A stretch of 64,000 nucleotides of DNA from Stromatinia cepivora (lineage: Eukaryota; Ascomycota; Leotiomycetes; Helotiales; Sclerotiniaceae), in the NCBI GenBank assembly GCA_014898415.1, contig RCTD01000012.1:372001-436000 (forward strand). Direction: 5' to 3'. Positions 21,931-32,522 of the stretch are shown here, one piece after another (positions within the stretch are counted from its first letter, which is position 1; every line of letters begins with the position of its first letter). The position numbers were made by a program, and so were the translations under genes. Under the pieces are notes generated by a model. The model made no database searches. It was not told where the DNA came from and saw only the letters and a program-made list of their open reading frames with translations.

Positions 21931-23232
21931 AGGGGACAGAATTGTACATAATATGTATTTTATTTATTTTATGCAGTAGACGAAGAATGGAGCATTTGAT
22001 TTCTGCTATTTCTATCCAAATAAAAGAAAGCGGAAATGATCGATTCCCACTTCCACAACGTGCTATGTTTGATAGATAGCTCTGCGTAGAAACCTAGATT
22101 GCCGTACGATGATTCCACTCTTTGACTATCATCAATTGAACACAAGTGGCCGTCAAAGTTTCGTGTATCTTCAACCTTCTACAGCAACGACATCGGACCC
22201 CAATACTTCAAATCCCGTAAATGCTATTCTCTAATATGCTCCACGAAAATCCTGGCAAGGCATATTTTTCGTACTTTTTACTGTCTGTCGCTAAGAATTA
22301 GAAAGCTGTTCTAAATGGATCCAGAGATTATTTCCATCGGGCCGAATCTTGTTTCAACACGCCTTAATGAGGTCGGGCCAGGAGGCACTTTTTTGGTGGC
22401 AGTGATATCAGATAAGCAAACGGGGGCATATTGGAATCACACGGCGTCTAACCATAGTGTCGGTAGCGAGTTGGTTGGGAGCTGACTTGATATTGGACGG
22501 CTCGTTGAACACAGTAAGCTCTTAGAAATGACCCTCGAAAGAATCAACTCTGTTTCAGGATCCTCAGAATTCCGAGAACTTGGTCCATGGTGCATACCAA
22601 TCAATATATACGATAGTGAAAGTTCAAGGCGATAGTTACCAGTAAACAATGGTGGCTCGTTGAGAAGGTTTAGCCCAAGGCGGCTTTGATAAGATCTTAG
22701 TAGTTCTAAGCGCTGGTCGTTTCAAGCTTCTGTGCTCCACATCTGGTGTGAAACATCCAGATGAGGCACTATCTCGATGATGCGTTTACTCACTACCATA
22801 TCATTGGACTATACAAGCATTCTTCACTAGATTTTCGTAAGGTTACTCTGCTGTACTGAATGGAGGCTGGGTTCTTGAGGGAATGTGTAGCATGTCTTCC
22901 TTGGCTACAAATGGTGCCAACATGTTCTCTGCCTGTGCCTCCGACTTGATGGGTCTGATAGTGCTGCTTTATCACGGAAAAGACACAGGCCAGTATCTCG
23001 AGTCACTTGGTAGTCGATGCTTGGAAATCAAATGTTGGAGCAGTATATCAGAAGGAGTAGACTGATGCTTGGAGCCTTCATACCGACGAAGGATATAAGG
23101 AAAGCGAAAGCGCGATGATCAAACGATATCTATTACAATCATTCACTGCTTTCTATAGGACAATACGCATCGCTATTATCTCGACGAAATCATCACCTGA
23201 TACCTTTGAACAATCATCTTACACAGAACAAA
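21931..23232. other. Intergenic, no gene recognised
   Basis: About 1.3 kb between the AIM6-like gene and the secreted-protein gene. Short open frames (22437-22649 minus, 22883-23065 plus) have no recognisable domain or start context. It presumably holds the AIM6 3' end and the promoter of the next gene. Confidence 0.5.
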
Positions 23233-23734
23233 ATGCATTACTCCACTATCTTTATGATGTTTTCCTTCATCGCCTTCACACAAGCTTCTGCTATTGCAAT
23301 CCGCAACGAAAATCATGTCAGCATGTACACCACCGATGCCTGCGAGTAAGTCTCTCCATCTGTTATCAACGAAGACAAGTAATCTTTGCCAGTCCTCCCT
23401 AACGTGTCCATCTAGCAACCACGACAAATACTACAAATGGATCGGTACCTCAACCTGCAACTGCGTCGCAGTCGACCTGAAAGCTCTCAGTCTCTATACC
23501 GACAATGAGCCGCTCCAACACACTATTGCGTTCAGCGATGGTAATTGTCAAACGACACTTGGCACGATTACCAAGCAAAGATGTGTTGGGACCGATAGCT
23601 TGTTCGGTGATGGAGACATCGGCAGCGTTATGTTCTGGTTGCCGGGTGTTTGTGATGTTGTGGAGGCTTTGAAGGATATTGTTGATGATGTGGAGAAACT
23701 TCTCAAGGTTGCAGAGGTTGCATCTGTTGCATAA
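23233..23734 (+). CDS. Small secreted cysteine-containing protein
   Basis: Two exons, 23233-23345 and 23416-23734, joined across a 70-bp intron (GTAAGT..TCTAG), give 143 residues. The N-terminus MHYSTIFMMFSFIAFTQASA is a good signal peptide with a likely cut after ASA. The mature part has six cysteines, including a Cys-Asn-Cys pair near residue 54, and ends in an acidic amphipathic helix. The ATG at 23233 was chosen because only it gives the signal peptide in phase with exon 2. No domain is recognised. Size, secretion and Cys content fit an effector candidate or a cell-wall protein; the function is unknown. It lies between a transposon relic and the AT-rich block. Confidence 0.7.
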
Positions 23735-24314
23735 GCTTCCTAGGTCTAGAATGAGGTCAAGAGCCCGGCCGGTGTTTTCAAGAACTTCGAAGATATGGCT
23801 TGGGCGACAGGATAGACTCTTTTCAACATCGTTGAAAGAAACGATTTAGGAGCTTGGCGAACCTCAGAGTAGACCGTGGGGACAGTTTCGGGGAGATTAT
23901 GATGCATCATTTGTTTTTGTTTTGGGGTTCAAATCGAGGGTGGATGTAGTGTTTGTTGGGTTCGAAGGTTTGAGCAGATAGACTGGATTTATTTATACAT
24001 ATCAATTTGCCTCTGTACAATACATACTTTGATTACTGCAATTAATAGAGGTGTCACTGGCTAGCTTGCTGAGACATTATTTTGCTGCCATTGAATGGCA
24101 GAGGTGAAGAATAGGGGTTGAGTGACTCGCTCGGTAGCCAATAGCAACTCCGGAATGTAGGCTCGTCGATACTTCCCTGTATCATCTTAAGCAGGAAGCT
24201 GTCAGTGTATATCATATGATGAGATCTTAACCTTCTGTTGGTACAGCTAGATTACAGTAACTAGTCGGAGTATATTTCGACAGACACTGCAATTTCTCTT
24301 CACATGTTAAACTG
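23735..24314. other. Intergenic, no gene recognised
   Basis: The 3' flank of the secreted-protein gene up to the first recognisable part of the non-LTR retrotransposon. No coding sequence is seen; the right half may be unrecognised decayed element. Confidence 0.45.
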
Positions 24315-25524
24315 ATGGTAGCTAAAGTCCCAATGGTTATTAATGATTTACGGTCTTTGAGGAAGACTACTAGAGGGATACCACATCATCTTTTACAAGC
24401 AGCAATTGCCTGCGCTCTGAAGAAAGGATACTTTGGGGCAGAAACCTGGTGGCCAGGTCTCACAAAGATGAAAGGCTCTCGACAGATATCGAACAAAGTA
24501 GGGGGCACATCGAGAGACTCAATAAGGTAGCACTTGCTGCAGCTAGAGCTATTCTACCTGCTTACAAAACCACTCCATCTGCAGCATTACTACGTGAAAG
24601 TTGCATTAATCCAACAGATATAGAACTCGATAAGCTGGCTAGTACATTCGCAGCCAGGACCTACAAACTCGATCCACGTCACCCACTCAAAAGAGGGCTG
24701 TCGGGATTCAAACCTCTGGTGGCTGCTCAAGGTTCGCTACGAACATCTGGATTTTCTTAGATAACCTCGAAGTAGCCTCAACCCTCCTAGGTTATTCCAC
24801 AGGGACCTCCCAAGGGGTTTTCGACAAATTTAGAGAATTAACATCACAATGGCAACGTCGTGAACGTATTCCATATCGAGAAATAGGGAATGTACTAATT
24901 AGATGGGTACCTGGCCACCTTAATATACCCGGCAACGAGCTTGCAGACATTGCAGCAAAAGCGGGAATCTTGTTCCAACCCTCCAAAAAGGACATTACAT
25001 GCTCCCATGCCCCCCTCCGTCGCCTAGCCAGAATAAAAGCGGAAAAAGACTATACTCAGAGATGGACTTCTACTGCTCCTTCTCTATTACATAGATTTCT
25101 TAATTAGTCACAGACCGGAAGCTGAACTCTTTCTGCCGAGAACTCTCTCGGCCGAATCCTTGCAGCCCGTTCCCAACATGGCGACTTTCACAAATATCAC
25201 CTCCGCTTCCTTTTGAACAACGCAAACTCCCAATGCTTCTGTGGCAAATACAAAACCCCACTGCATTTCTACTTTTGCAAAGATAGCACACTCAAAAAGG
25301 TAGTAAAGAAATCAACAGCTGAAGTAATCCCATGGTTGCTAGGAAACCTTAAAGGCCTTGAAGTCCTCCCAAATTGGCTAAAAGCACGCAGAGCATTGTA
25401 TTGCAATGAGAATAAAGTGCAATGCAACGATGCCATACGAATTCCCAAACTTCAATTCCACCATTTCTGCATAAGCATATGTACAAATGTTCCTCCCTTT
25501 CTCCTATCTATCCTCTTCAGATAA
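24315..25524 (+). mobile_element. Truncated non-LTR (LINE, Tad-like) retrotransposon relic
   Basis: Plus-strand pieces in shifting frames match the end of a fungal LINE ORF2. They are the last part of reverse transcriptase and its connection (24315-24745), the second half of an RNase H domain (from about 24,750; FLDNLEVASTLLGYSTGTSQ and RWVPGHLNIPGNELADIAAK, containing the conserved His-x-x-Ile-x-Gly-Asn-Glu-x-Ala-Asp), then a Cys-His knuckle-like C-x-C..H-x-x-x-C segment (about 25,235-25,280). Frame changes occur near 24,490 and 24,750; stops near 25,105 and 25,125. The first half of RNase H is missing at about 24,725-24,755, an internal deletion. The 5' end is lost, as usual for LINEs, and no poly(A) tail is evident. 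It is less AT-rich than the left-block relics. Confidence 0.85.
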
Positions 25525-25652
25525 AGACCAAAGACTAAACGCCCTTTACTTGAAAGTCCGGCATGGATATCTAGTTCAGTTAGCTATCATGTACAAATAT
25601 TGCATTCCCAAAACTCGAACATGAACACAACGAAAAAGATAAAAAAAGCAAC

Positions 25653-26340
25653 TTACTCCTCGGGATAAGCATTCTCCTCCGTCAAACTATATTTATCCGC
25701 GCCCTCCCTCAAACTAAACCCACTAGGCGTAGGAGGCAAACCATCCCGTCCCAACATCTCCAGCGCGCCCTTCGCCTCGCCGCCCTCAAAAAAAGCCGCC
25801 AACCCCCTCTCCCCCACCTCCCCAACTCTAACCAACTCCCTCCCCCCCTCCTCCCCCACCAACTCCTTCCTCGGACTCGCCTCACTCCCCACACTCAACA
25901 AACCCACCACATCCCTCTGACCCACAAAACTCAACTGCGGGTAATTCCTCCTCGAATCTCTTTTCCAATAAGGATTCTCGGCAATATCGCCCGCGGGGAA
26001 TGTAACCGGGTCGATGAAAGAAAAAGGTTCGTTGGAGCCTGGGGGCGGATTGCGAAATTGTGGGTTGAGGGGCACGCCGTTGGAGCGGGTGGGATCGACG
26101 GCGAAGACGCGACGGATGGTTTCCCAGATGCCGGTGCTTTGGACGGTGTACTTCTGTGTGTGTGTGTGTGAGTGGATTAGTATATATGGATGGGGTGATG
26201 AGCTTGAGAGGTCATGGAGGGCTGAGGAGAGGAGAGGATATGGAGGAGAAGGAGAGGAAAGAGATTAAACACCATACCTTATTAACAGGAACAACACGAT
26301 TAGCAGCCTGAGCCACTTTTGCCACGGTTTGTGATGCCAT
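25653..26340 (-). CDS. NADH-ubiquinone oxidoreductase (complex I) 21.3 kDa-type accessory subunit
   Basis: Two exons, 26278-26340 and 25653-26150, encode 186 residues. The 127-bp intron (GTATGG..GAAG, with a GT/CA microsatellite) falls between Val-Asn-Lys and Tyr-Thr-Val-Gln. Family landmarks are YTVQSTGIWE, a DPTRSNGVPLNPQFRNPPPG-type segment, PAGDIAENPYWKRDSRRNYP, and a QRDVVGLLSVGS helix. In fungi this is a supernumerary subunit of mitochondrial respiratory complex I with no catalytic cofactor. The middle (residues about 100-140) is Gly/Glu/Arg-rich and poorly conserved. The donor-like GAGTAAGT at the stop codon could hide one more tiny exon, but the open frame ends naturally in Pro-Glu-Glu. 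Assigned from remembered family sequence. Confidence 0.78.
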
Positions 26341-26913
26341 GATGAGAATGCGATTGGGATTTCACAACTGAGGGTGAGACTTTGAGGGTGGATACTAAGT
26401 ATGTATGTATATTGACTTGGATGGAGACATCGAACTTCAAGATTCGCGAAATTGGTCCGTGCGTCGGGACGGTTTTTGGAAATCGCGGCTGCTGGATTGG
26501 ATAAGGTAGTGAATGATGGAGTTTGGTTTTTACAACATATATCATGAGTTTTCTTTTGTTTCTTTTTGAAGAGTTGAGATGGTTTTCAAGTTTATAGGTT
26601 TGTTTCTATTTATTTTAGTTTGGCTTTGCATGGTGTTGGAAGTTTAGGAAATTGGCTTATTATATATCAGAGCACCGTTGCAGCCAGAATCCCCGGTGAT
26701 GTAGAATCATGAAGTATCGACAAAAGATCATTCATTCATAATCCAACAGGTACAAGTTCAACCTTTGAAAATGGTATAGAGTTGAGAACAAAACCCATGT
26801 ATGATATTATCATTCACAATATGCAAGCCACCACAGCACTTCCTATCCTAAGATCAGATTGCCCAAAAGCCATTGCAGCATATCCCATTAAAATTCACTC
26901 GCTGTCTCCCTCT
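26341..26913. other. Intergenic region, no gene
   Basis: The upstream region of the complex I subunit gene and the 3' flank of SHMT, both on the minus strand. No coding sequence was recognised. Confidence 0.6.
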
Positions 26914-28697
26914 CTAGCTACTTTCCTCCCATGGTAATGAGAAAGTGCCAACCCATTCCTCAACTTCACTTCTCAACTGCACAATTTCTCTCTCATTCTC
27001 ACCCTCACCAAGATACTCCAAGAAAGCCTTTACACTACCAGGATTCTTTCTTCCCTTTGCTTCTGCAGCCTCCTTTGCAGTCTTGTCTAATCGTTGAGTT
27101 ATGGTAACGGCTCTATTTACAACATCGGCAACACGCACGAAGTCATCAGGTTGAAAACCACGAGTAGTCATGGCTGGTGTACCCATTCTTAGTCCACCAG
27201 GCTTGAGTGCGGATTTGTCGCCCGGAACGGTATTCTTGTTGGATGCTACTCCGACGAGTTCGAGAACACGTTCAACTCTGGCACCATCAACTCCTTGAGG
27301 TTTCAAGTCAATGAGTACAAGATGGTTATCTGTACCTCCAGAGACAATGGAGTAGCCGAGACCCCCTTTATCTTTTGAGTCACCTAGACGCTTTGCGAAA
27401 GCTTTTGCGTTTAGTAAAACTGCTTCTTGGTAAGCTCTGAATTCAACACTTTGTGCTTGTTTTAGTGCAACTGCCAATGCAGTTATAGTATGATTATGAG
27501 GACCTCCTTGATGTCCTGGGAAGACTGATGCATTAATTGGATCTTCAAGATTCCACATCTCTTCTTCCTTTGTTTTTGGATTGACTCTTCTAACTCCCTT
27601 TCTAAAGAAAATCATAGCACCTCGAGGACCTCTGAGTGATTTATGTGTGGTAGTGGTGACGACATCCGCATATTCGAAAGGACTTGGAATAACTTTTGCC
27701 GCAACGAGACCAGAAATATGTGCCATATCAGCTAACAGATATGCCCCAACCTTGTCAGCAATCTCACGCATGCGCTCATACTCGATGAGTCTGCTATACG
27801 CTGAGGTACCAGCAACAATAATCTTTGGTCTGTATAATGTAGCAAGCTCCTCCAATTTGGCGTAGTCAATAAGTCCTGTACTTTCATCCAATCGATATGG
27901 TAAAGTTTCGAAGTATTTTGAAATAGCGGATATTTTTTTGGTAGGAGTTTGGTATCCATGGGAAAGATGACCACCATGAGGTAAATCTAATCCCATTATT
28001 CTGTCATGAGTATTTGCGAGAGCGGAGTATGCGTAGAGATTTGCTGGAGAGCCGGATAATGCTGAACAACTTATGAGTAAAGAACTCCCATATCAAACGA
28101 AAGACCTACGTTGAACATTGACTCCCCATTCTGACTCCTTCAATCCAAAAGTCTGTAGAGCGCGGGATTGGCATAACCTTTCGGATTCGTCGATAAACTC
28201 ATTTCCTCCATAATATCTTGCGCCTGGGTATCCCTCAGAATACTTATCTGTCAGAAAGTCAATATTGACCCATTCCTCTATCGCACCACAACGTACTTTG
28301 CATAACACTTCCCAATGCATCCAAAACAGCTTGGGATGTGAAGTTTTCGGAAGGAATAAGGTTAATGAAGTGCTTCTGCCTTCTTTTTTCCTATACGCAA
28401 TGATTTAGTTCTCATGCATCGTCGAGAGGGAATCCAATGAGGGGAAATCGTACATTTTGGAGAATACTGAAGACTGCTGGATCTGCGTGTTCAAGGTTTG
28501 CTGAGAGTAGCTATAACGAACAAAATCAGCTCTTTGCTATGGTAAAGACCAATTAATCAGAAGCAAACCTTTTGTTGACTTTCTATAGCCATTTGACTAC
28601 TAGTCACCACTGTTCTCGCGCCACATATTGAGGTTGCTGCTCTTTGCGTAGCAGCAGCTCTGAGCACAGTTCTTGAGGCTCCTTTAAAGAGCGACAT
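26914..28697 (-). CDS. SHM1: Serine hydroxymethyltransferase, mitochondrial
   Basis: PLP enzyme converting serine plus tetrahydrofolate to glycine plus methylene-tetrahydrofolate. Five exons (28569-28697, 28454-28510, 28297-28390, 28110-28247, 26914-28061) join in phase to 521 residues. The first 35 residues are Arg/Ala/Ser-rich without acidic residues, an apparent mitochondrial targeting peptide. They are followed by [56 protein letters not shown] and [20 protein letters not shown]. The PLP lysine is Lys280 in [13 protein letters not shown]. Length and motifs fit a full-length enzyme. Targeting to mitochondria is inferred from the N-terminus; a cytosolic isozyme is expected elsewhere. Intron 3 starts GTACGT, and all others have ordinary GT-AG ends. 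Confidence 0.95.
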
Positions 28698-29643
28698 GAT
28701 TTCCTGTGGTTCAATTAGCAATTCAGCCTTTTCATGATTCATATATTAAAACATACCACTCAACTACCAGCAATTACTTGCACCAGAAGTAGAGCTTTGT
28801 TTGTTAATTTACACTCGAACGATTACCACATCCCCACCATTGGAAATAAGCTAGCTAGCATCTTATCCGGTTAAACATCCGAGCTTAATCCACGCCAAAT
28901 CTGATCAATATTTATTTATTTTCTTGATAACAGCTGAAATTGAAATTGATGAACATTCACCATTATTGATAGGTAGCTACAACCTTTTTCACAATGGCAT
29001 CTCACTAGCTAACATAGAACACCTATATTGGTAGGGATCAATCGAATGTATTTGATTCATTAAGCCTTTTGTTGCTATCTATAGTGACTGCATTACCTAC
29101 TATTGCCTTCTGATATCACCTCCTCCATGTCTAGGTACCTCCAAATTGTCCAATTCACCTCTTTTGAAAATTGTGACGTACTGGTATGATTCCTGATTAG
29201 GATACCATAGATATATCCAGAATCCAGATAAGTATAGGTCGAGAATGTTCTCGGATTGTAGAGTGGAAGCAGATACAAGGAGAATCTAGGGGTTTGGAGG
29301 GGGTTGAAAGATGCATTTCAATTGACGAAGGGAATGAAGTAAACCGGAAATCTGACCCAAAGATAGAAACCACTAGTTGAATTGCAGGATTGAGATTATG
29401 CTGGACGAATCGAAGTAATCACCAAGGTAATCACGATATGGAAAAGGAGCAGGTATCGTTTACACGTTTTAACCGTATGATTGCAGAAAACCATTGAACA
29501 CCAAAGAATCTTGAGAGTGAAAGATCATGATACCATTGCCCGTGCGATAATGCTGGATGCCAAATGACATCGAAAGCAACTGGCCTGTATTATAAACCCT
29601 GCCAGATACACTCCAAATGCTACCACCACAAAAGCCCAACCCT
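28698..29643. other. Intergenic region between SHMT and eL19 genes
   Basis: About 0.95 kb holding the SHMT promoter and leader and the eL19 3' flank. No gene is recognised; short open frames (29093-29278) look like chance. Confidence 0.6.
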
Positions 29644-30532
29644 TTACTTTGTCTCGGTCTCCTCTTCCTCGCCGAACTGGGCAGCCTTCTTGGCTTGGTT
29701 TCTCTCTGCCTTTCTCTCGCGGGCGGCCTTGGTCTTCGCACGCTTGGCGTCCATCTCCTCCTTAAGGAGTCTTTCACGTGCCTTCTCGGCCTTAGCTCTG
29801 TGAATCTATCATGCTTTGTCAGTTTGAGGATTTCAATCAAAAAGCAAGAATTAGTATGATACTTACGTGTTCGACCAATGCACGCTTGTGCTTGAAGGTG
29901 TTACCCTTGCTCAAGTGGTAAAGTTCGTGGTAAAGGTGTTTGTCGATCTTGCCGCTGGCACGGTACTTGACCAAGAGACGTCTGAGGACTCTAAGACGGC
30001 GCATCCAGACAACTTGGCTAAACAAATATTAGCCTAACAATCCTCTTCTATATTCCACCGTGCAAAATGTGTATATTTGTCGATGTTTCCTAGAGTGGCG
30101 AATGTCGTACCTTGGCATACGGGCATCTGCGGTACCCTTTCTCTTACCGAAACCACGGTGTCTACCAATTCTTCGTGCAGCAGTGAGTTCACGAGCGCGT
30201 GCGCGGGAGTGCATGGTGACTGGCTTGCGGATAATGAGCCCATCGGAAACGAGCTTGCGGATGGTTTGACGGGAGTTGGCGTTGGAGATTTCGCTGGTCT
30301 CGTTGGGGTCGAGCCAGATCTTGCGCTTTCCGCAGCCGACGACGGAAGCCGCCAGACGCTTCTGGGTTGTGAGATTGACCCTATCGTGTTAAATTGAGTC
30401 AGCTTCTGATGTTTTTTGACGTATTTGAAGTCATGTCGTTGAAATCGCTTTAAATGGCTCGCAACGCATCAAATCCATCGTAAATGATCGATTGAATGGA
30501 ATGAAAATAAGAGCAACGGCATGGGCTTACAT
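29644..30532 (-). CDS. RPL19: 60S ribosomal protein eL19 (L19)
   Basis: Four exons: 30531-30532, 30111-30380, 29867-30017 and 29644-29805, 585 nt, 194 residues, the usual length. The first exon contributes only A and T of the start codon; the G comes from exon 2 after a 150-bp intron (GTAAGC..GATAG). The protein begins Met-Val-Asn-Leu-Thr-Thr-Gln-Lys-Arg, then [54 protein letters not shown] and the long basic C-terminal helix rich in Arg/Lys/Ala/Glu. It sits in the large subunit near the tunnel exit and bridges to the small subunit. Intron-rich 5' end is typical of fungal ribosomal protein genes. Confidence 0.95.
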
Positions 30533-32522
30533 CTTGACTGAATTCGGGGTCGTCGGTGGTGGTCGTCGGTATTGTCGATTGTCGATTGCTGTTATGGTAA
30601 TCGCGAAATAGTGGAAAAGTTTGGAAACCCTAAGTTCACCGAAGCGAGAAGGGCCGTGCGGGGTCAGAATTCTCTTGATGCCTTACAACCTGAGGTCATT
30701 TCCTTGCTTGTTGTTTTCGATATCCTCTTTAGTCTTAGTACATATTATGATTGCCGCTTTATCCCGAGAAGATATTCATGCAGCCAGAAAGTTTTGTGCT
30801 TAAAGTAGATATGGACATGAGTATTTGAGGATTAATGGTATTTCACGAGAGGTAGGTGAACTTCTGTAGTGTATTTGTTTTTGTATTATGATATAGAGCG
30901 AGGTGTTAGGGTGATATGAGTAATGAGACATGAGCTGTAAGAGGGATAGGTAATGATTAATTGGTAAAAGAAAAGGCAAACTATCAGCTTACCGGGAGTA
31001 GCTCACCGGTAAGAAACGCCTGTATGGATGATAGGAGATTGCGAGAGTTGCAATTATTCATTCTACTCAGAAGAAGGTGGTTTCGTAGTTTGCGAATCAT
31101 CAGGGATCATAGTCTGGGAATCTCGGGATTCATTCTTGAAAGCTTTCTGACTCTGATTCAAGTCGAAAGCTATCAGCCCTAATAGCCGACTAGTCTTCAG
31201 AGGTTGTATCACTGCAATTGCTGTCGCTGTCGCTCTCTTCGTCTATGTCCACATTATAGGAATGTTCATTATCAGATCCCTCATTTGTTTGCATGAGAAT
31301 ACCTAGTAGGCTCATGATCCTCAAGTTAGTGAACCTCGTTTGGTGAACCTCTCTAGGCAACATTCGAATCGTTTAAGTCTATTATGGGAATCGTCCGCGC
31401 CGAATCTTCCTCTTCTCCAACTGGAAAATTCTCATTCTCAACCCCTCTCGCTTCAGTTTTACTGCTGCACTTTTATTCGAGGTTTGGCCCTGTTTTTGTG
31501 GACTCGAGCTCAAGAACAAGCCACTGCTTTTGCTCCATGATTTCTCTTTTCACTGTCCAAATTATCAGGATAAGTACGAAAGACAGTGATCATTCAATGC
31601 TTCCAGATTCCCCCTGATTGATTCATATTATACCGTAAACTAATACTGCACACGAGGCTCTGATTCTACCAATAATATGGATACAGCAATGGCACCCGAA
31701 CAGTTCAAATCTCACGCTGGCACGAATGAATACATACGGGTGATGAATCACGAACAAATGGACTAACAAATGAATGGAGAATCTACCAATGGTAAATATA
31801 ACGGAACAATTCAGATTCGACAAACTATCAAAAAGGAGGAAAGAAACTTTCGCCAGCGAAGGTTCACGGAGGAGGATGCTTATCTTTAGTCTGTGTAGAA
31901 TGCAAGGAGGTCCATTGTGGAAGAGGAAGTCACCATTCTGGTATACCCCGACCAAGTATCAACAACTTCATCAACATGACTAATTAAGCTCAATAATAAG
32001 AATTTTGTATCTCCCGATAACTCTCCCTCGTGTGTCAATTGAAATCCTCAGTTCTTGTCAACTAATGCCTCCTCTTATCATGAACTTGTCTAGAAGCTCA
32101 AGCATGTTAAGTAATGAGGATGACTTTACTCAAGGTCCTGATTCCGATGAAAAACATATCCCCGTTCTATAAACCATATCTCCAATCCCAGTCCCAGTAC
32201 TCTCCATACAATACCAGTCAACCACTGAACCCCTTGGCCCTATTTTGCAACACAACAGCATCCCAATTCCAAAAAATAAATCATTACTAAAACATACCTC
32301 TTTCATCTAGTATCCATTTCGCTAAGCGAAAGATCTTAAATTTCAGAACGACCTCGGGCGCTCGGGATGCAATGATAATTGACAAATCACTACAAAATTA
32401 AGAAGACTAAAGTTTGTGCAAGTAACCCGAATTTAAATTTGTATCTAACGACTTTTTATAGGCAATGCAATGCAATGCTTATGCTGAATTCAATCATCAC
32501 ATCAAATCGTAACCTCATTTCT
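30533..32522. other. Intergenic region between eL19 and GCN1, no gene recognised
   Basis: Nearly 2 kb between the eL19 promoter and the GCN1 3' end. Several open frames of 60-110 codons on both strands show no domain. A 41-codon acidic minus-strand frame (31190-31315, with Glu/Asp/Ser runs) has an ATG but no other support. A non-coding transcript or the remains of an old gene cannot be excluded. Confidence 0.5.

Noticed and set aside
30961..31983. Several open frames of 66-110 codons between eL19 and GCN1
   Set aside because: They overlap on both strands, show no domain or repeated start context, and have no splice-linked continuation.
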